A stretch of 9,336 bases of DNA from Bacillota bacterium (GTDB lineage Bacteria; Bacillota; Desulfotomaculia; Desulfotomaculales; JAJYZD01), in the NCBI GenBank assembly GCA_021800315.1, contig JAJYZD010000144.1, forward strand, positions 1-9,336, in the 5' to 3' direction. The notes under the pieces were generated by a model that was given only the letters and a program-made list of their open reading frames with translations, was not told the origin of the DNA and did no database searches. Position numbers and translations under genes: made by a program. Below, one piece after another: positions 1 through 5,926 of this stretch (positions within the stretch are counted from its first letter, which is position 1; every line of letters starts with the position of its first letter).

Positions 1-8
1 CCTCTCCT
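1..8 (-). promoter_or_regulatory. Ribosome-binding site of a gene starting left of the window
   Basis: Read on the minus strand the first eight bases are AGGAGAGG, a good Shine-Dalgarno sequence. It lies about 22-30 nt downstream of the predicted transcription start of the promoter at 37-65. A gene transcribed leftwards therefore most likely starts just outside the window. An in-window ATG at 28-26 has no SD before it and is less likely to be the start. Confidence 0.5.
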
Positions 9-36
9 GCGCTGAACATCTTTTCCATGATGGTCA

Positions 37-65
37 ATTATATCAGAAAATAGGCCCCCGGTCAA
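37..65 (-). promoter_or_regulatory. Sigma-A promoter firing leftwards out of the window
   Basis: On the minus strand there is a -35 box TTGACC (65-60), a spacer of exactly 17 nt, and a perfect -10 box TATAAT (42-37). Transcription should start near position 30 and run off the left edge, through the SD at 8-1. It lies beyond the aldehyde oxidoreductase stop codon in the same direction, so the unseen gene has its own promoter and need not depend on read-through. Confidence 0.75.
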
Positions 66-124
66 TACCTACACATATTACTGATTGACAAATACACTTG
101 CTGCTACGAACCCCACCTCATGCT

Positions 125-183
125 TAAGAAAAGGGGGTCTGAAACTAACCGCAGCCGGAGCCCCGTGTCGCTTCCGACCCGGC
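125..183 (-). terminator. Possible imperfect terminator of the aldehyde oxidoreductase gene
   Basis: On the minus strand, downstream of the stop codon, a nested hairpin can form. The outer arms are GCCGG/CCGGC (183-179 with 158-154) and the inner one is GTCG-gaag-CGAC (178-175 with 170-167). A pyrimidine run, CCCCCTTTTCTT, follows at 136-125. The gap of about 18 nt between stem and T-run is longer than in a canonical intrinsic terminator, so this is a weak call. The rest of 66-205 shows no gene. Confidence 0.33.
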
Positions 184-205
184 AAGGGGAAGGCTACCGG
201 AAAGC

Positions 206-2923
206 CTACTCCGCCTTCAGGCCCGCCAGAACTTTTTCCGGAAGGGCCGGCAGCTGGGTGACGCGCACCCCGCAGGCGTTGTAGATAGCGTTAATGATGG
301 CCGCGTGCGGCGAGGTCAGGGGCAGTTCGCCGATGCCGGCGGCGCCGTGCGGCCCCAGTTCCCGCGGCGTCTCAATGTAGAGGAGTTCCATGCCGTCGGG
401 GATGTCCTTGGCATAGGGCAGGCCGCAGGCCATCATGGTGGTATGCTTCTTCAGGTCTTCGAAGTCTTCGGTGAGGGCCAGGCCGATGCCCTGGGCGATG
501 CCGCCGTAATTCTGTCCGTCCACCACCAGTTTGTTGGCGATCTTGCCGACGTCGCAAGCCAGGGTCATCTTGACCACCCGGGTCTTGCCCGTGGCCGTGT
601 CCACTTCCACCTCGGCCAGGAACACGCCGTACATGTAATTGGAAAACGGGCTGCCCTGGCCGTTCGCGTCGCAGGCGGTGCTGGGAGCGGTCCACTTCCC
701 TGCGTACTTCAGGTCGAGGCCGGCAGCCACCATTTCGTCGTAGGTCCGGTAAGTACCGTCCGGTTTCTTCATGGCCTCCAGGAGGAGCCGGCAGCCCGCG
801 ACGATGGCGTTGCCGATCATGACCTGGGAGCGGCTGCCCCCGGCCGGACCGCCGTTCGGAGCCAGGGCGGTATCGTTTAAATTGAGCTTGATCTGATCCG
901 GCCTGATGCCCAGCGGACGGAGGGCCTCATGGGCGGTGGCCAGGCAGCCCATGTCCGCGCCCTGACCGTGGTCGTGCCAGCAGGTGCTCAGGGTGACGCC
1001 CTGCGGCGTCAGTTCCAACCAGGCTTCCGCGCCGTCCGGGCCGTCCAGACCGCAGCCGTAGACGCCGATCGAGACGCCCACGCCCCGTTTTTTGGCCGGG
1101 GTGGAAGCTTTTCCGGCCTCGGCCAGGGCCGCCTGGTACCTGGGCCGGACGAGGTCGATCAGGGCCGGCAGGCTGTAGACCTCGGGCGCCTGGCCGGTGG
1201 GCGTGGTGTCGCCGGGCCGGTAGACATTTTTATAGCGCAGTTCCAGGGGATCGACACCCATCTTTTCGGCCAGCATGTCCATCAGGGACTCGGAGGCGAA
1301 GTAGCTCTGCGGGGAACCGTAGGCCCGGAAGGCGGAGCCCCAGGCGTGGTTCGTGCAGACCGTCCGGCCCAGGCCCCGGATGGCGGGGATGCCGTAGCCG
1401 GCCCCGATGAACTGGGCGCCGCGCAGGGTCAAAAGGTCGCCGAACTCGGAATAGGGACCGTGGTCCACTGTCCAGTCGGTTTCCATGGCCACGATCTTAC
1501 CGTCCTTGTTGGCGCCGTACTTGACGTTGACAAAGAAAGGCGACCGTTTGCCGGTATAGGTGATGTGCTGGTGGTAGCTGAACTTCAGGTAGACCGGTCT
1601 GCCGGTAGCCAGCGCGGCCACGCCCAGCAGCGCTTCGATGGTCGGGCTGAACTTGTAGCCGAAGGTACCGCCGGCCGGGTTCTGCACCATCCTCAGTTTC
1701 TCTCCGTCGACGCCCATCCCGGGAGCGATCATGGCGGCGTGCAGGGCCAGGCCGATGCTCTTGGAATGGATGGTCAGGCGGCCTTCCCCGTCGATGTACG
1801 CGAAGCCCACATCCGGCTCAATGGTCAGGTGGGGCTGTCTCTGCAGGTAGAAATCACCTTCCACCACGTAGTCGGCGGAGGCCATGAGCGGCGCTGTATC
1901 TTCGCCCTTGACGATCTTCTGTTCGAAGTAGACGTTGGGGGTGCCGGGATGGATCTCGATGGCGTCGGACGCTTGGGCGGCCGGGGCGCTCATGTAGGCC
2001 GGCAGGACTTCCAGGTTCACCTTGACCCTCGAAGCCGCGGCTTTCGCGTTGGCTTCGGTGTCGGCGCAGACGATGGCGAGGGCGTCACCGTACTGGAACA
2101 CCCTGGTGTCGCAAAGGATAGGCCGGTCCCAACCGTCGCCCTTGTTGGTGGGGAAGGTGATCAGGCCGGTGATGCGGTTTTTACCCTTAACGTCCTTGTG
2201 GGTGAGCACCTTGTAGACGCCCGGCATGGTCGAAGCCTCGGACGTGTCGATGCCCAGGATGTTGGCGTGGGAGACTTCGGCCTGGACCAGGGCGAGGTGG
2301 AGCGTGCCTTTCGGCAGCCTGATACCCAGGTCGGCGCCGTAATCGCAGGTGCCGGTAACCTTGGCGACGGCGGTGGGCCGGGGGATATTGCCGCCCCAGA
2401 TCTTACCGTCGGCCGGCAGTTTGTAGGCCAGTTCCTGCATACTGACTTCCCCCCGCAAAACCTGCGCGGCGTCCATCACGGCGTCCACCAGGGGCTGGTA
2501 ACCGGTGCAACGGCAGGCGTTGCGGTGTTTCTGGAACCAGTCGCGCACTTCCTCCCGGGACGGTTGCGGGTTTTCGTCCAGGAGACCCTTGGCCGAAACG
2601 ATGAAGCCCGGGGTGCAGAAGCCGCACTGGGCGCCGCCGTGCACCGCCCAGGCCAGTTGGAGGGCGTGCAGGTTGTTCGGGGTACCGATCCCTTCAATGG
2701 TGGTAACGGTCGCCCCGTCGGGAACTTTTTTCATCTTCGTCGAGCAGGACCGGATGACCTTCCCGTCCATAATGACCGAGCAGGCGCCGCACTGACCCTG
2801 GTTGCAGCCGATTTTGGTGCCGGTCAGATGCAGGTTTTCGCGCAGCACATCCGCCAGGGAAACCTCGGGGTCGACGATCAATGTCTTCGCGGCCCCGTTC
2901 AACATAACGACTTTTTTGAGCAA
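206..2923 (-). CDS. mop: Molybdenum-dependent aldehyde oxidoreductase (Mop type, xanthine oxidase superfamily)
   Basis: This 905-residue enzyme oxidises aldehydes to carboxylic acids with water as oxygen donor, using a molybdopterin cofactor and two [2Fe-2S] clusters. It matches recalled Desulfovibrio gigas Mop (907 aa) along its length. The first plant-ferredoxin-like cluster uses C40, C45, C48 and C60; the second uses C100, C103, C137 and C139, at the same numbers as in D. gigas. Moco-domain motifs include GGTFGYK (418-424), FRAYGSPQ (532-539), HGQGADMG (652-659), GGSRSQ (695-700) and GIGELPLTSP, whose E866 corresponds to the catalytic glutamate. I chose the TTG start at 2923-2921: it aligns with the D. 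gigas N-terminus and has GGAG 8 nt upstream. The reading frame stays open 73 codons further upstream, but that part is GC-rich leader without family similarity. No FAD domain is present, as expected for this class, and no signal peptide is seen, so it should be cytoplasmic. It is transcribed divergently from the AOR cluster. Confidence 0.96.
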   Translation of the reverse strand: MLKKVVMLNGAAKTLIVDPEVSLADVLRENLHLTGTKIGCNQGQCGACSVIMDGKVIRSCSTKMKKVPDGATVTTIEGIGTPNNLHALQLAWAVHGGAQCGFCTPGFIVSAKGLLDENPQPSREEVRDWFQKHRNACRCTGYQPLVDAVMDAAQVLRGEVSMQELAYKLPADGKIWGGNIPRPTAVAKVTGTCDYGADLGIRLPKGTLHLALVQAEVSHANILGIDTSEASTMPGVYKVLTHKDVKGKNRITGLITFPTNKGDGWDRPILCDTRVFQYGDALAIVCADTEANAKAAASRVKVNLEVLPAYMSAPAAQASDAIEIHPGTPNVYFEQKIVKGEDTAPLMASADYVVEGDFYLQRQPHLTIEPDVGFAYIDGEGRLTIHSKSIGLALHAAMIAPGMGVDGEKLRMVQNPAGGTFGYKFSPTIEALLGVAALATGRPVYLKFSYHQHITYTGKRSPFFVNVKYGANKDGKIVAMETDWTVDHGPYSEFGDLLTLRGAQFIGAGYGIPAIRGLGRTVCTNHAWGSAFRAYGSPQSYFASESLMDMLAEKMGVDPLELRYKNVYRPGDTTPTGQAPEVYSLPALIDLVRPRYQAALAEAGKASTPAKKRGVGVSIGVYGCGLDGPDGAEAWLELTPQGVTLSTCWHDHGQGADMGCLATAHEALRPLGIRPDQIKLNLNDTALAPNGGPAGGSRSQVMIGNAIVAGCRLLLEAMKKPDGTYRTYDEMVAAGLDLKYAGKWTAPSTACDANGQGSPFSNYMYGVFLAEVEVDTATGKTRVVKMTLACDVGKIANKLVVDGQNYGGIAQGIGLALTEDFEDLKKHTTMMACGLPYAKDIPDGMELLYIETPRELGPHGAAGIGELPLTSPHAAIINAIYNACGVRVTQLPALPEKVLAGLKAE

Positions 2924-3183
2924 TCCTTTCACTCCTTTTTTAGCGAATCGGGCGGCCGGCTGGATCGACCCCTGCCGGCCGAAACTTTTGATCAGCCGGT
3001 ATCCAGGTCCCCTACGAAGGACCGGGAAAAACAGCACACCTCCCTTCTTAAAACTGCCTGCGCCCCGGATCACGACTCCGGCCGGGGCCCCAGCCGGACG
3101 GCTACTCGGCGCTGCGGGATGGCTGGTTATGTATGGAGCCACCTTACTCTTCCGGACGCGCGACCTTGCCTCTCCGCCTATGT
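2924..3183 (-). promoter_or_regulatory. Long structured 5' leader of the aldehyde oxidoreductase gene
   Basis: If transcription starts near 3177, the message has a leader of about 250 nt. On the minus strand it can form GCCCCGG-N13-CCGGGGC (3088-3062), followed about 8 nt later by TTTT. It can also form a perfect 8-bp hairpin, CGGCCGGC-N13-GCCGGCCG (2981-2953), ending about 19 nt before the SD GGAG. A smaller GGTCC/GGACC hairpin lies between them. I do not recognise a known riboswitch class here. The structures are visible in the sequence; a regulatory role is inferred from their length and position. Confidence 0.4.
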
Positions 3184-3200
3184 CTTATATTGCATAACGC
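3184..3200. promoter_or_regulatory. Divergent -10 region with TTGCATAACGC operator-like element
   Basis: On the minus strand TATAAG (3189-3184) is a fair -10 box for mop. On the plus strand TATATT (3186-3191) is a possible -10 for the rightward gene. Neither has a good -35. The 11-mer TTGCATAACGC (3190-3200) lies against both and recurs exactly at 4039-4049 before the AOR gene. Its ATAACG part resembles the ends of ModE operator sites as I remember them, and a ModE-like gene lies in the same cluster. A bound regulator here would block one or both promoters. Regulation is inferred. Confidence 0.38.
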
Positions 3201-3238
3201 ATACCAAAATTCAGAAGCTAAAGGTTTTCAAGGAAGAC

Positions 3239-3433
3239 GCCCGGGAAACGGGCTTTAACCGGCTTTGCCTGCGGCGCCGACCGTTCCGCGATGGAACGGT
3301 TGTCCCATCTGCAAACAACCGGGTTGGGTTTCTTTTTTGGCATCGGCCGAACAAAGGTATTTCCTCCTGTTCGACGAATGGGTAAAGGAGCCGACCCGAG
3401 CGGGACGGGATTCCTTCCAAGGAGGAAAACAGC
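3239..3433 (+). promoter_or_regulatory. Attenuator-like leader with masked SD, upstream of the ubiquitin-like gene
   Basis: This stretch holds no gene but many inverted repeats. They are GCCCG/CGGGC (3239-3253), ACCGTTCC/GGAACGGT (3280-3300), CGGTTGT/ACAACCG (3297-3321), CAACC/GGTTG (3316-3326) followed by TTTCTTTTTT (3329-3338), and CGAACA/TGTTCG (3348-3373). The second overlaps the third and the third overlaps the fourth, so they exclude each other as in an attenuator. The SD GGAGGAAA (3421-3428) is the exact complement of TTTCCTCC (3360-3367). It can also pair locally with TTCCTTC (3411-3417) around a 3-nt loop. The terminator-like stem itself is short, which lowers confidence. The ligand or trigger is unknown. 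Confidence 0.45.
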
Positions 3434-3724
3434 GTGGCCCTAACCGAGGTAAGGGCTTTCGGAGATCTGGAGAAGCTTTTTGCCGATCGGGCCTGGCCCT
3501 TTCCCTATCATCCCGACCTGACCGAAAGTACATCCGCCGCCGACCTCGCCGAAAAACTGAGCATACCCCGGGACCGGATCGAGACCGTCTTTGTCAACGG
3601 GGTAGCCCGCGGTCTCCGCACGACCATCGCCCCGGGGGACAGGGTGGCCTTCGTCCCTCCCGGCACCCCCGGCCCGTACAGGGTGATTCTGGGCTTCCCG
3701 CAGGAAAACAAAGCCCGGGGGTAA
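3434..3724 (+). CDS. MoaD/ThiS-like beta-grasp protein without C-terminal Gly-Gly
   Basis: This small protein of 96 residues starts with GTG, with a strong AAGGAGGAAAA ribosome-binding site 5' of it. Its core has the MoaD/ThiS/Mut7-C ubiquitin-like pattern: an N-terminal strand (EVRAFGDLEKLF), a helix with SAADLAEKLSIP, the signature FVNGVARGL at about residues 52-60, and PGDRVAFVPP near 67-76. After that it continues with GTPGPYRVILGF and a charged tail instead of ending in Gly-Gly. It is therefore unlikely to be thiocarboxylated and may not be a sulfur donor. Its position directly upstream of the AOR gene suggests a role as an accessory or partner of that enzyme, for instance in cofactor insertion or subunit contact; this is inference. 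Its leader is highly structured and a terminator-like hairpin follows it, so it can be expressed apart from the AOR gene. Confidence 0.85.
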   Translation: MALTEVRAFGDLEKLFADRAWPFPYHPDLTESTSAADLAEKLSIPRDRIETVFVNGVARGLRTTIAPGDRVAFVPPGTPGPYRVILGFPQENKARG

Positions 3725-3749
3725 AGCCAGGTTCCGCCTGGCCCAGCCG

Positions 3750-3775
3750 CGGCGGATCTCCCCGCCGGTTTGTTT
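3750..3775 (+). terminator. Intrinsic terminator-like hairpin after the ubiquitin-like gene
   Basis: A stem CGGCGG/CCGCCG with a six-base loop (3750-3767) is followed by GTTTGTTT. This is a compact rho-independent terminator shape, with a somewhat interrupted T-run. A second 6-bp hairpin without T-run, GCCAGG-ttccg-CCTGGC (3726-3742), lies just before it. Together they would separate the small gene from the AOR transcript. Confidence 0.5.
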
Positions 3776-3804
3776 GGCACGCGTTCTGCAAGATAAAGCA
3801 TAAA
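3774..3804 (+). promoter_or_regulatory. Candidate promoter of the AOR operon
   Basis: TTGGCA (3774-3779) differs from the consensus -35 at one position. CATAAA (3799-3804) is a modest -10 at a long spacing of 19 nt. Transcription would begin near 3811, giving a leader of about 280 nt that begins within the riboswitch-like segment. The spacing is suboptimal, so this is tentative. Confidence 0.35.
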
Positions 3805-3925
3805 GGGAAACTCGTAACCACCGCAAAGTCACGCAAATTAACTGGGTTTAAGGCCGGCCGACGCGGCGAGGCCTGTTCAGTTATGGAACAGTTATCACAA
3901 AACGAACCGGCTGGTTGGGTTATTC
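3803..3925 (+). ncRNA. Structured leader of the AOR gene, with fragments resembling a c-di-GMP-I riboswitch
   Basis: The segment contains AAAGGGAAACTCGT, then CGCAAAGTCACG (3822-3833), then GGGTTTAAGGCC (3844-3855), then a hairpin, and near the end GGTTGGGTTATTCC. In the same order the GEMM-I (cyclic-di-GMP-I) family has GGCAAAC, GACGCAAAGCCACG, GGGTCTAAGG, a P3 hairpin, and GGGTTACC. Two hairpins are clear: GGCC-g-GCCG-acg-CGGC-ga-GGCC (3852-3873) and CTGTTC-N7-GAACAG (3873-3891). About ten extra bases (3834-3843) and the second hairpin do not fit the family, and the first stem is not well formed. It may be a divergent or decayed aptamer, or a chance resemblance. A weaker hairpin, GGTTC/GAACC (3946-3965), follows. 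Confidence 0.3.
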
Positions 3926-4023
3926 CGATACATTTCCGGGACCATGGTTCTCCGTCACCCGAACCGTCGAAAAAGGCCGGGCCTCGAGCAACCGGGCGCC
4001 GGGAAAAAATTTCTTAATCTTTC

Positions 4024-4048
4024 CGTTCGGCATGTTTGTTGCATAACG
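4024..4048. promoter_or_regulatory. Imperfect 25-bp inverted repeat, possible regulator site before the AOR gene
   Basis: CGTT-cg-GCA, seven bases, TGC-at-AACG forms a 25-bp dyad centred at 4036. Its right half contains the 11-mer TTGCATAACGC shared with 3190-3200. Size and ends are compatible with a dimeric ModE-type winged-helix regulator, and such a gene lies downstream at 6236. It is 45 bp upstream of the AOR start codon. The assignment to that regulator is inference. Confidence 0.38.
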
Positions 4049-4055
4049 CCAGGGC

Positions 4056-4083
4056 AGGAGTAAATTCAATGGCGTAAAGGAGG
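4056..4083 (+). promoter_or_regulatory. SD pair with a minimal upstream ORF overlapping the AOR ribosome-binding site
   Basis: The AOR SD is AAAGGAGG (4076-4083), 9 nt before the ATG. Just upstream, AGGAG (4056-4060) precedes a start-Ala-stop mini-ORF, ATG GCG TAA (4069-4077), whose stop codon overlaps the AOR SD. A ribosome ending there would sit on the AOR SD. This could favour re-initiation or block entry, or it may be fortuitous. Confidence 0.4.
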
Positions 4084-4092
4084 AAACATACG

Positions 4093-5817
4093 ATGGACAA
4101 GATTCTCAGAGTCAACATGTCTACCGGAAAAACGACCACGGAACCGGTTCCCGCCCCCTACGCCGCTCTCGGCGGCCGGGGATTGACTTCCCAGGTCCTG
4201 CTCGACGAGGTTCCGCCCGACTGTGAACCCTTGGGGCCGTTCAACAAGCTGATCTTGGCGCCCGGTCTCCTCTCCGGCACCAGCGCTCCGTCTTCCGGCC
4301 GCATGTCGGCAGGAGCCAAGAGCCCGCTGACCGGCGGGATCAAGGAGTCCAACGCCGGCGGCATCGCTTCGCAGAAGATCGCCAACCTCGGTTACAAGGC
4401 CATCATCATCGAAGGCAAACCGGCGGCCGGTGAACAATACCTGCTCAAGCTCACGCCCGGCGGCGTCGAACTGCTTCCCGCCGGTGACCTGGCCGGCAAG
4501 GGCGGCTACGAGACCGTAGCTCTTCTGAAGCAAAGGTACGGCGAAAAGGTAGGGGTTGTCTTCGTCGGGCCGGCCGGGGAGATGCTGATGGCCGGCGCCG
4601 GCATAGGCAACAACGATCCGGAAGGTCATGCCGGCCGCTACGCCGGCCGGGGCGGCCTGGGGGCCGTGATGGGCTCGAAGGGCCTGAAAGCGATCGTTAT
4701 TGATGCGCCCAGGACATTCGATGTCCCGGTAAAGGATAAGGAGCGCTTCAAGACCGCCGCCAAGAAATTCGCCGACATCCTGCACGCCCACCCGGTGACC
4801 GGCCAGGCCCTGCCCGCCTACGGCACCAACGTCCTGATGAACATCATCAACGAAGCCGGCACCCTGCCCACCCGCAACTTCCGCCGCGGCCGCTTTGATC
4901 AGGCCAACGACGTCGGCGGAGAGAAACTGGCCGAAGCATGCACCGCCCGCGGCGGCAAAGCCACCCATGCCTGCCACCCGGGCTGCGTGATGCGCTGCTC
5001 CAATATCTTCATCCTCCCCGACGGACGTTCGCTGGGCTCGCTGGAATACGAAACCGCCTGGGGATTCGGGCCCAACCTGGAAATCGCCGATCTCGACGTC
5101 ATCGGCGAACTGAACTATGTCTGCAACGATGCCGGGCTGGACACCATCGAAGCCGGCTGCACCCTGGGCGTGCTCATGGAAGCCGGAGTCATTCCCTTTG
5201 GAGACGGCAAAGCGGCGGTGGAAGCGCTCAAAGAGGTTGGCAAGGGCACTCCCCTGGGCCGGATCATCGGCGCCGGCGCCACCTTTGCGGGCAAGGTGTA
5301 CGGTGTGACCAGGATTCCCTCCGTCAAGGGCCAGGGCATACCGGCTTACGATCCCCGCTCCTGCCGGGGTAACGGCGTGACGTACGCCACCACCCCCATG
5401 GGCGCGGACCACACCGCCGGCTACGCGGTGACGGCCAACATTCTCAAGGTGGGTGGGGATGTCTGTCCGATTACGGACGAGGGTCAGATCGAACTCTCCA
5501 GAAACCTGCAAATCGCCACCGCCGCCGTGGACGCCACCGGCCTTTGCCTCTTTGTGGCTTTCGCCGTACTGGACAACCCGGAAGGACTTCCCATGATCAT
5601 CGAAATGCTCAACGCCATGTACGGTCTGAGCCTTACCGCCGATGACGTCATGGCCCTGGGCCGCCACATCCTCCACACCGAAAAGGAGTTCAACACCGGG
5701 GCGGGCTTCGCCAAGGCGGACGACCGCCTGCCCGAGTTCTTCTACAACGAGGAACTGGAGCCGCATCAGACCCGTTTCGCCCTGAGGGATGAATTGGACC
5801 AGGTTATCAACTTTTGA
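4093..5817 (+). CDS. aor: Aldehyde:ferredoxin oxidoreductase family enzyme (tungsten/molybdenum bis-pterin)
   Basis: This 574-residue protein belongs to the AOR family, which typically oxidises aldehydes, or reversibly reduces acids, with ferredoxin using a tungsto-bispterin and one [4Fe-4S] cluster. The N-domain has LGGRGLTSQVL (26-36), SGRMSAGAKSPLTGGIKES (68-86) and the pterin-binding AGRGGLGAVMGSKGLKAI (184-201). Presumed cluster ligands are C294, C298, C302 and C485, the last in DATGLCLF. The motif SLEYET (316-321), the GLDTIEAG stretch (348-355) and H440 in MGADH fit the active-site domains. The first three cysteines are spaced C-x3-C-x3-C, whereas Pyrococcus furiosus AOR as I recall it has C-x2-C-x3-C. 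No signal peptide is seen, so it should be cytoplasmic. The substrate cannot be read from the sequence; the neighbouring CoA ligase hints at aryl or acyl aldehydes. The mapped MoaD-like gene downstream is a common partner of bacterial AOR genes. Confidence 0.95.
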   Translation: MDKILRVNMSTGKTTTEPVPAPYAALGGRGLTSQVLLDEVPPDCEPLGPFNKLILAPGLLSGTSAPSSGRMSAGAKSPLTGGIKESNAGGIASQKIANLGYKAIIIEGKPAAGEQYLLKLTPGGVELLPAGDLAGKGGYETVALLKQRYGEKVGVVFVGPAGEMLMAGAGIGNNDPEGHAGRYAGRGGLGAVMGSKGLKAIVIDAPRTFDVPVKDKERFKTAAKKFADILHAHPVTGQALPAYGTNVLMNIINEAGTLPTRNFRRGRFDQANDVGGEKLAEACTARGGKATHACHPGCVMRCSNIFILPDGRSLGSLEYETAWGFGPNLEIADLDVIGELNYVCNDAGLDTIEAGCTLGVLMEAGVIPFGDGKAAVEALKEVGKGTPLGRIIGAGATFAGKVYGVTRIPSVKGQGIPAYDPRSCRGNGVTYATTPMGADHTAGYAVTANILKVGGDVCPITDEGQIELSRNLQIATAAVDATGLCLFVAFAVLDNPEGLPMIIEMLNAMYGLSLTADDVMALGRHILHTEKEFNTGAGFAKADDRLPEFFYNEELEPHQTRFALRDELDQVINF

Positions 5818-5864
5818 GCGGCCCAACGACAAAGTTCCTGTATCCGGCAAAAAAGCGACACGGT

Positions 5865-5917
5865 GCAGGTGGGGCGGCCGGACCGCCCTACCTGCCGCCT
5901 GTCCCGTTTCAAATGGG
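5865..5917 (+). promoter_or_regulatory. Intercistronic hairpins between the AOR and MoaD genes
   Basis: A very stable 13-bp stem with one G-U pair and a CCGGA loop spans 5865-5895 (GCAGGTGGGGCGG with CCGCCCTACCTGC). No T-run follows directly, so it is more likely a processing or mRNA-stability element than a terminator. Next to it CCCGTT-tca-AATGGG (5903-5917) takes in most of the GGGGG (5915-5919) that serves as SD for the following ATG, and GGTTTTCTT comes after. The second hairpin could lower MoaD translation relative to AOR or act as a weak terminator. Confidence 0.5.
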
Positions 5918-5926
5918 GGTTTTCTT

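Noticed and set aside
85..90. A perfect TTGACA -35 box on the plus strand
   Set aside because: No acceptable -10 box occurs 16-18 nt downstream and no plus-strand gene follows.
2924..3142. N-terminal extension of Mop by 73 residues from an upstream ATG
   Set aside because: The extension has no similarity to Mop proteins, lies in hairpin-rich leader, and the TTG at 2923 has a good SD and matches the D. gigas N-terminus.
929..3385. An 818-codon open frame on the plus strand, antisense to mop
   Set aside because: It is the mirror of a high-GC gene with clear family motifs on the other strand. It has no recognisable domain and runs through the mop leader and promoter region.
3265..4017. A 250-codon plus-strand open frame across the intergenic regions
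   Set aside because: It overlaps the MoaD/ThiS-like gene in another frame, has an Arg/Gly/Pro-rich product, and crosses a terminator and the AOR leader.
3803..4092. Molybdenum-cofactor (Moco) riboswitch upstream of the AOR gene
   Set aside because: The context would fit, but I could not match the conserved strands of that class as I remember them. The c-di-GMP-I resemblance was stronger, though still weak.
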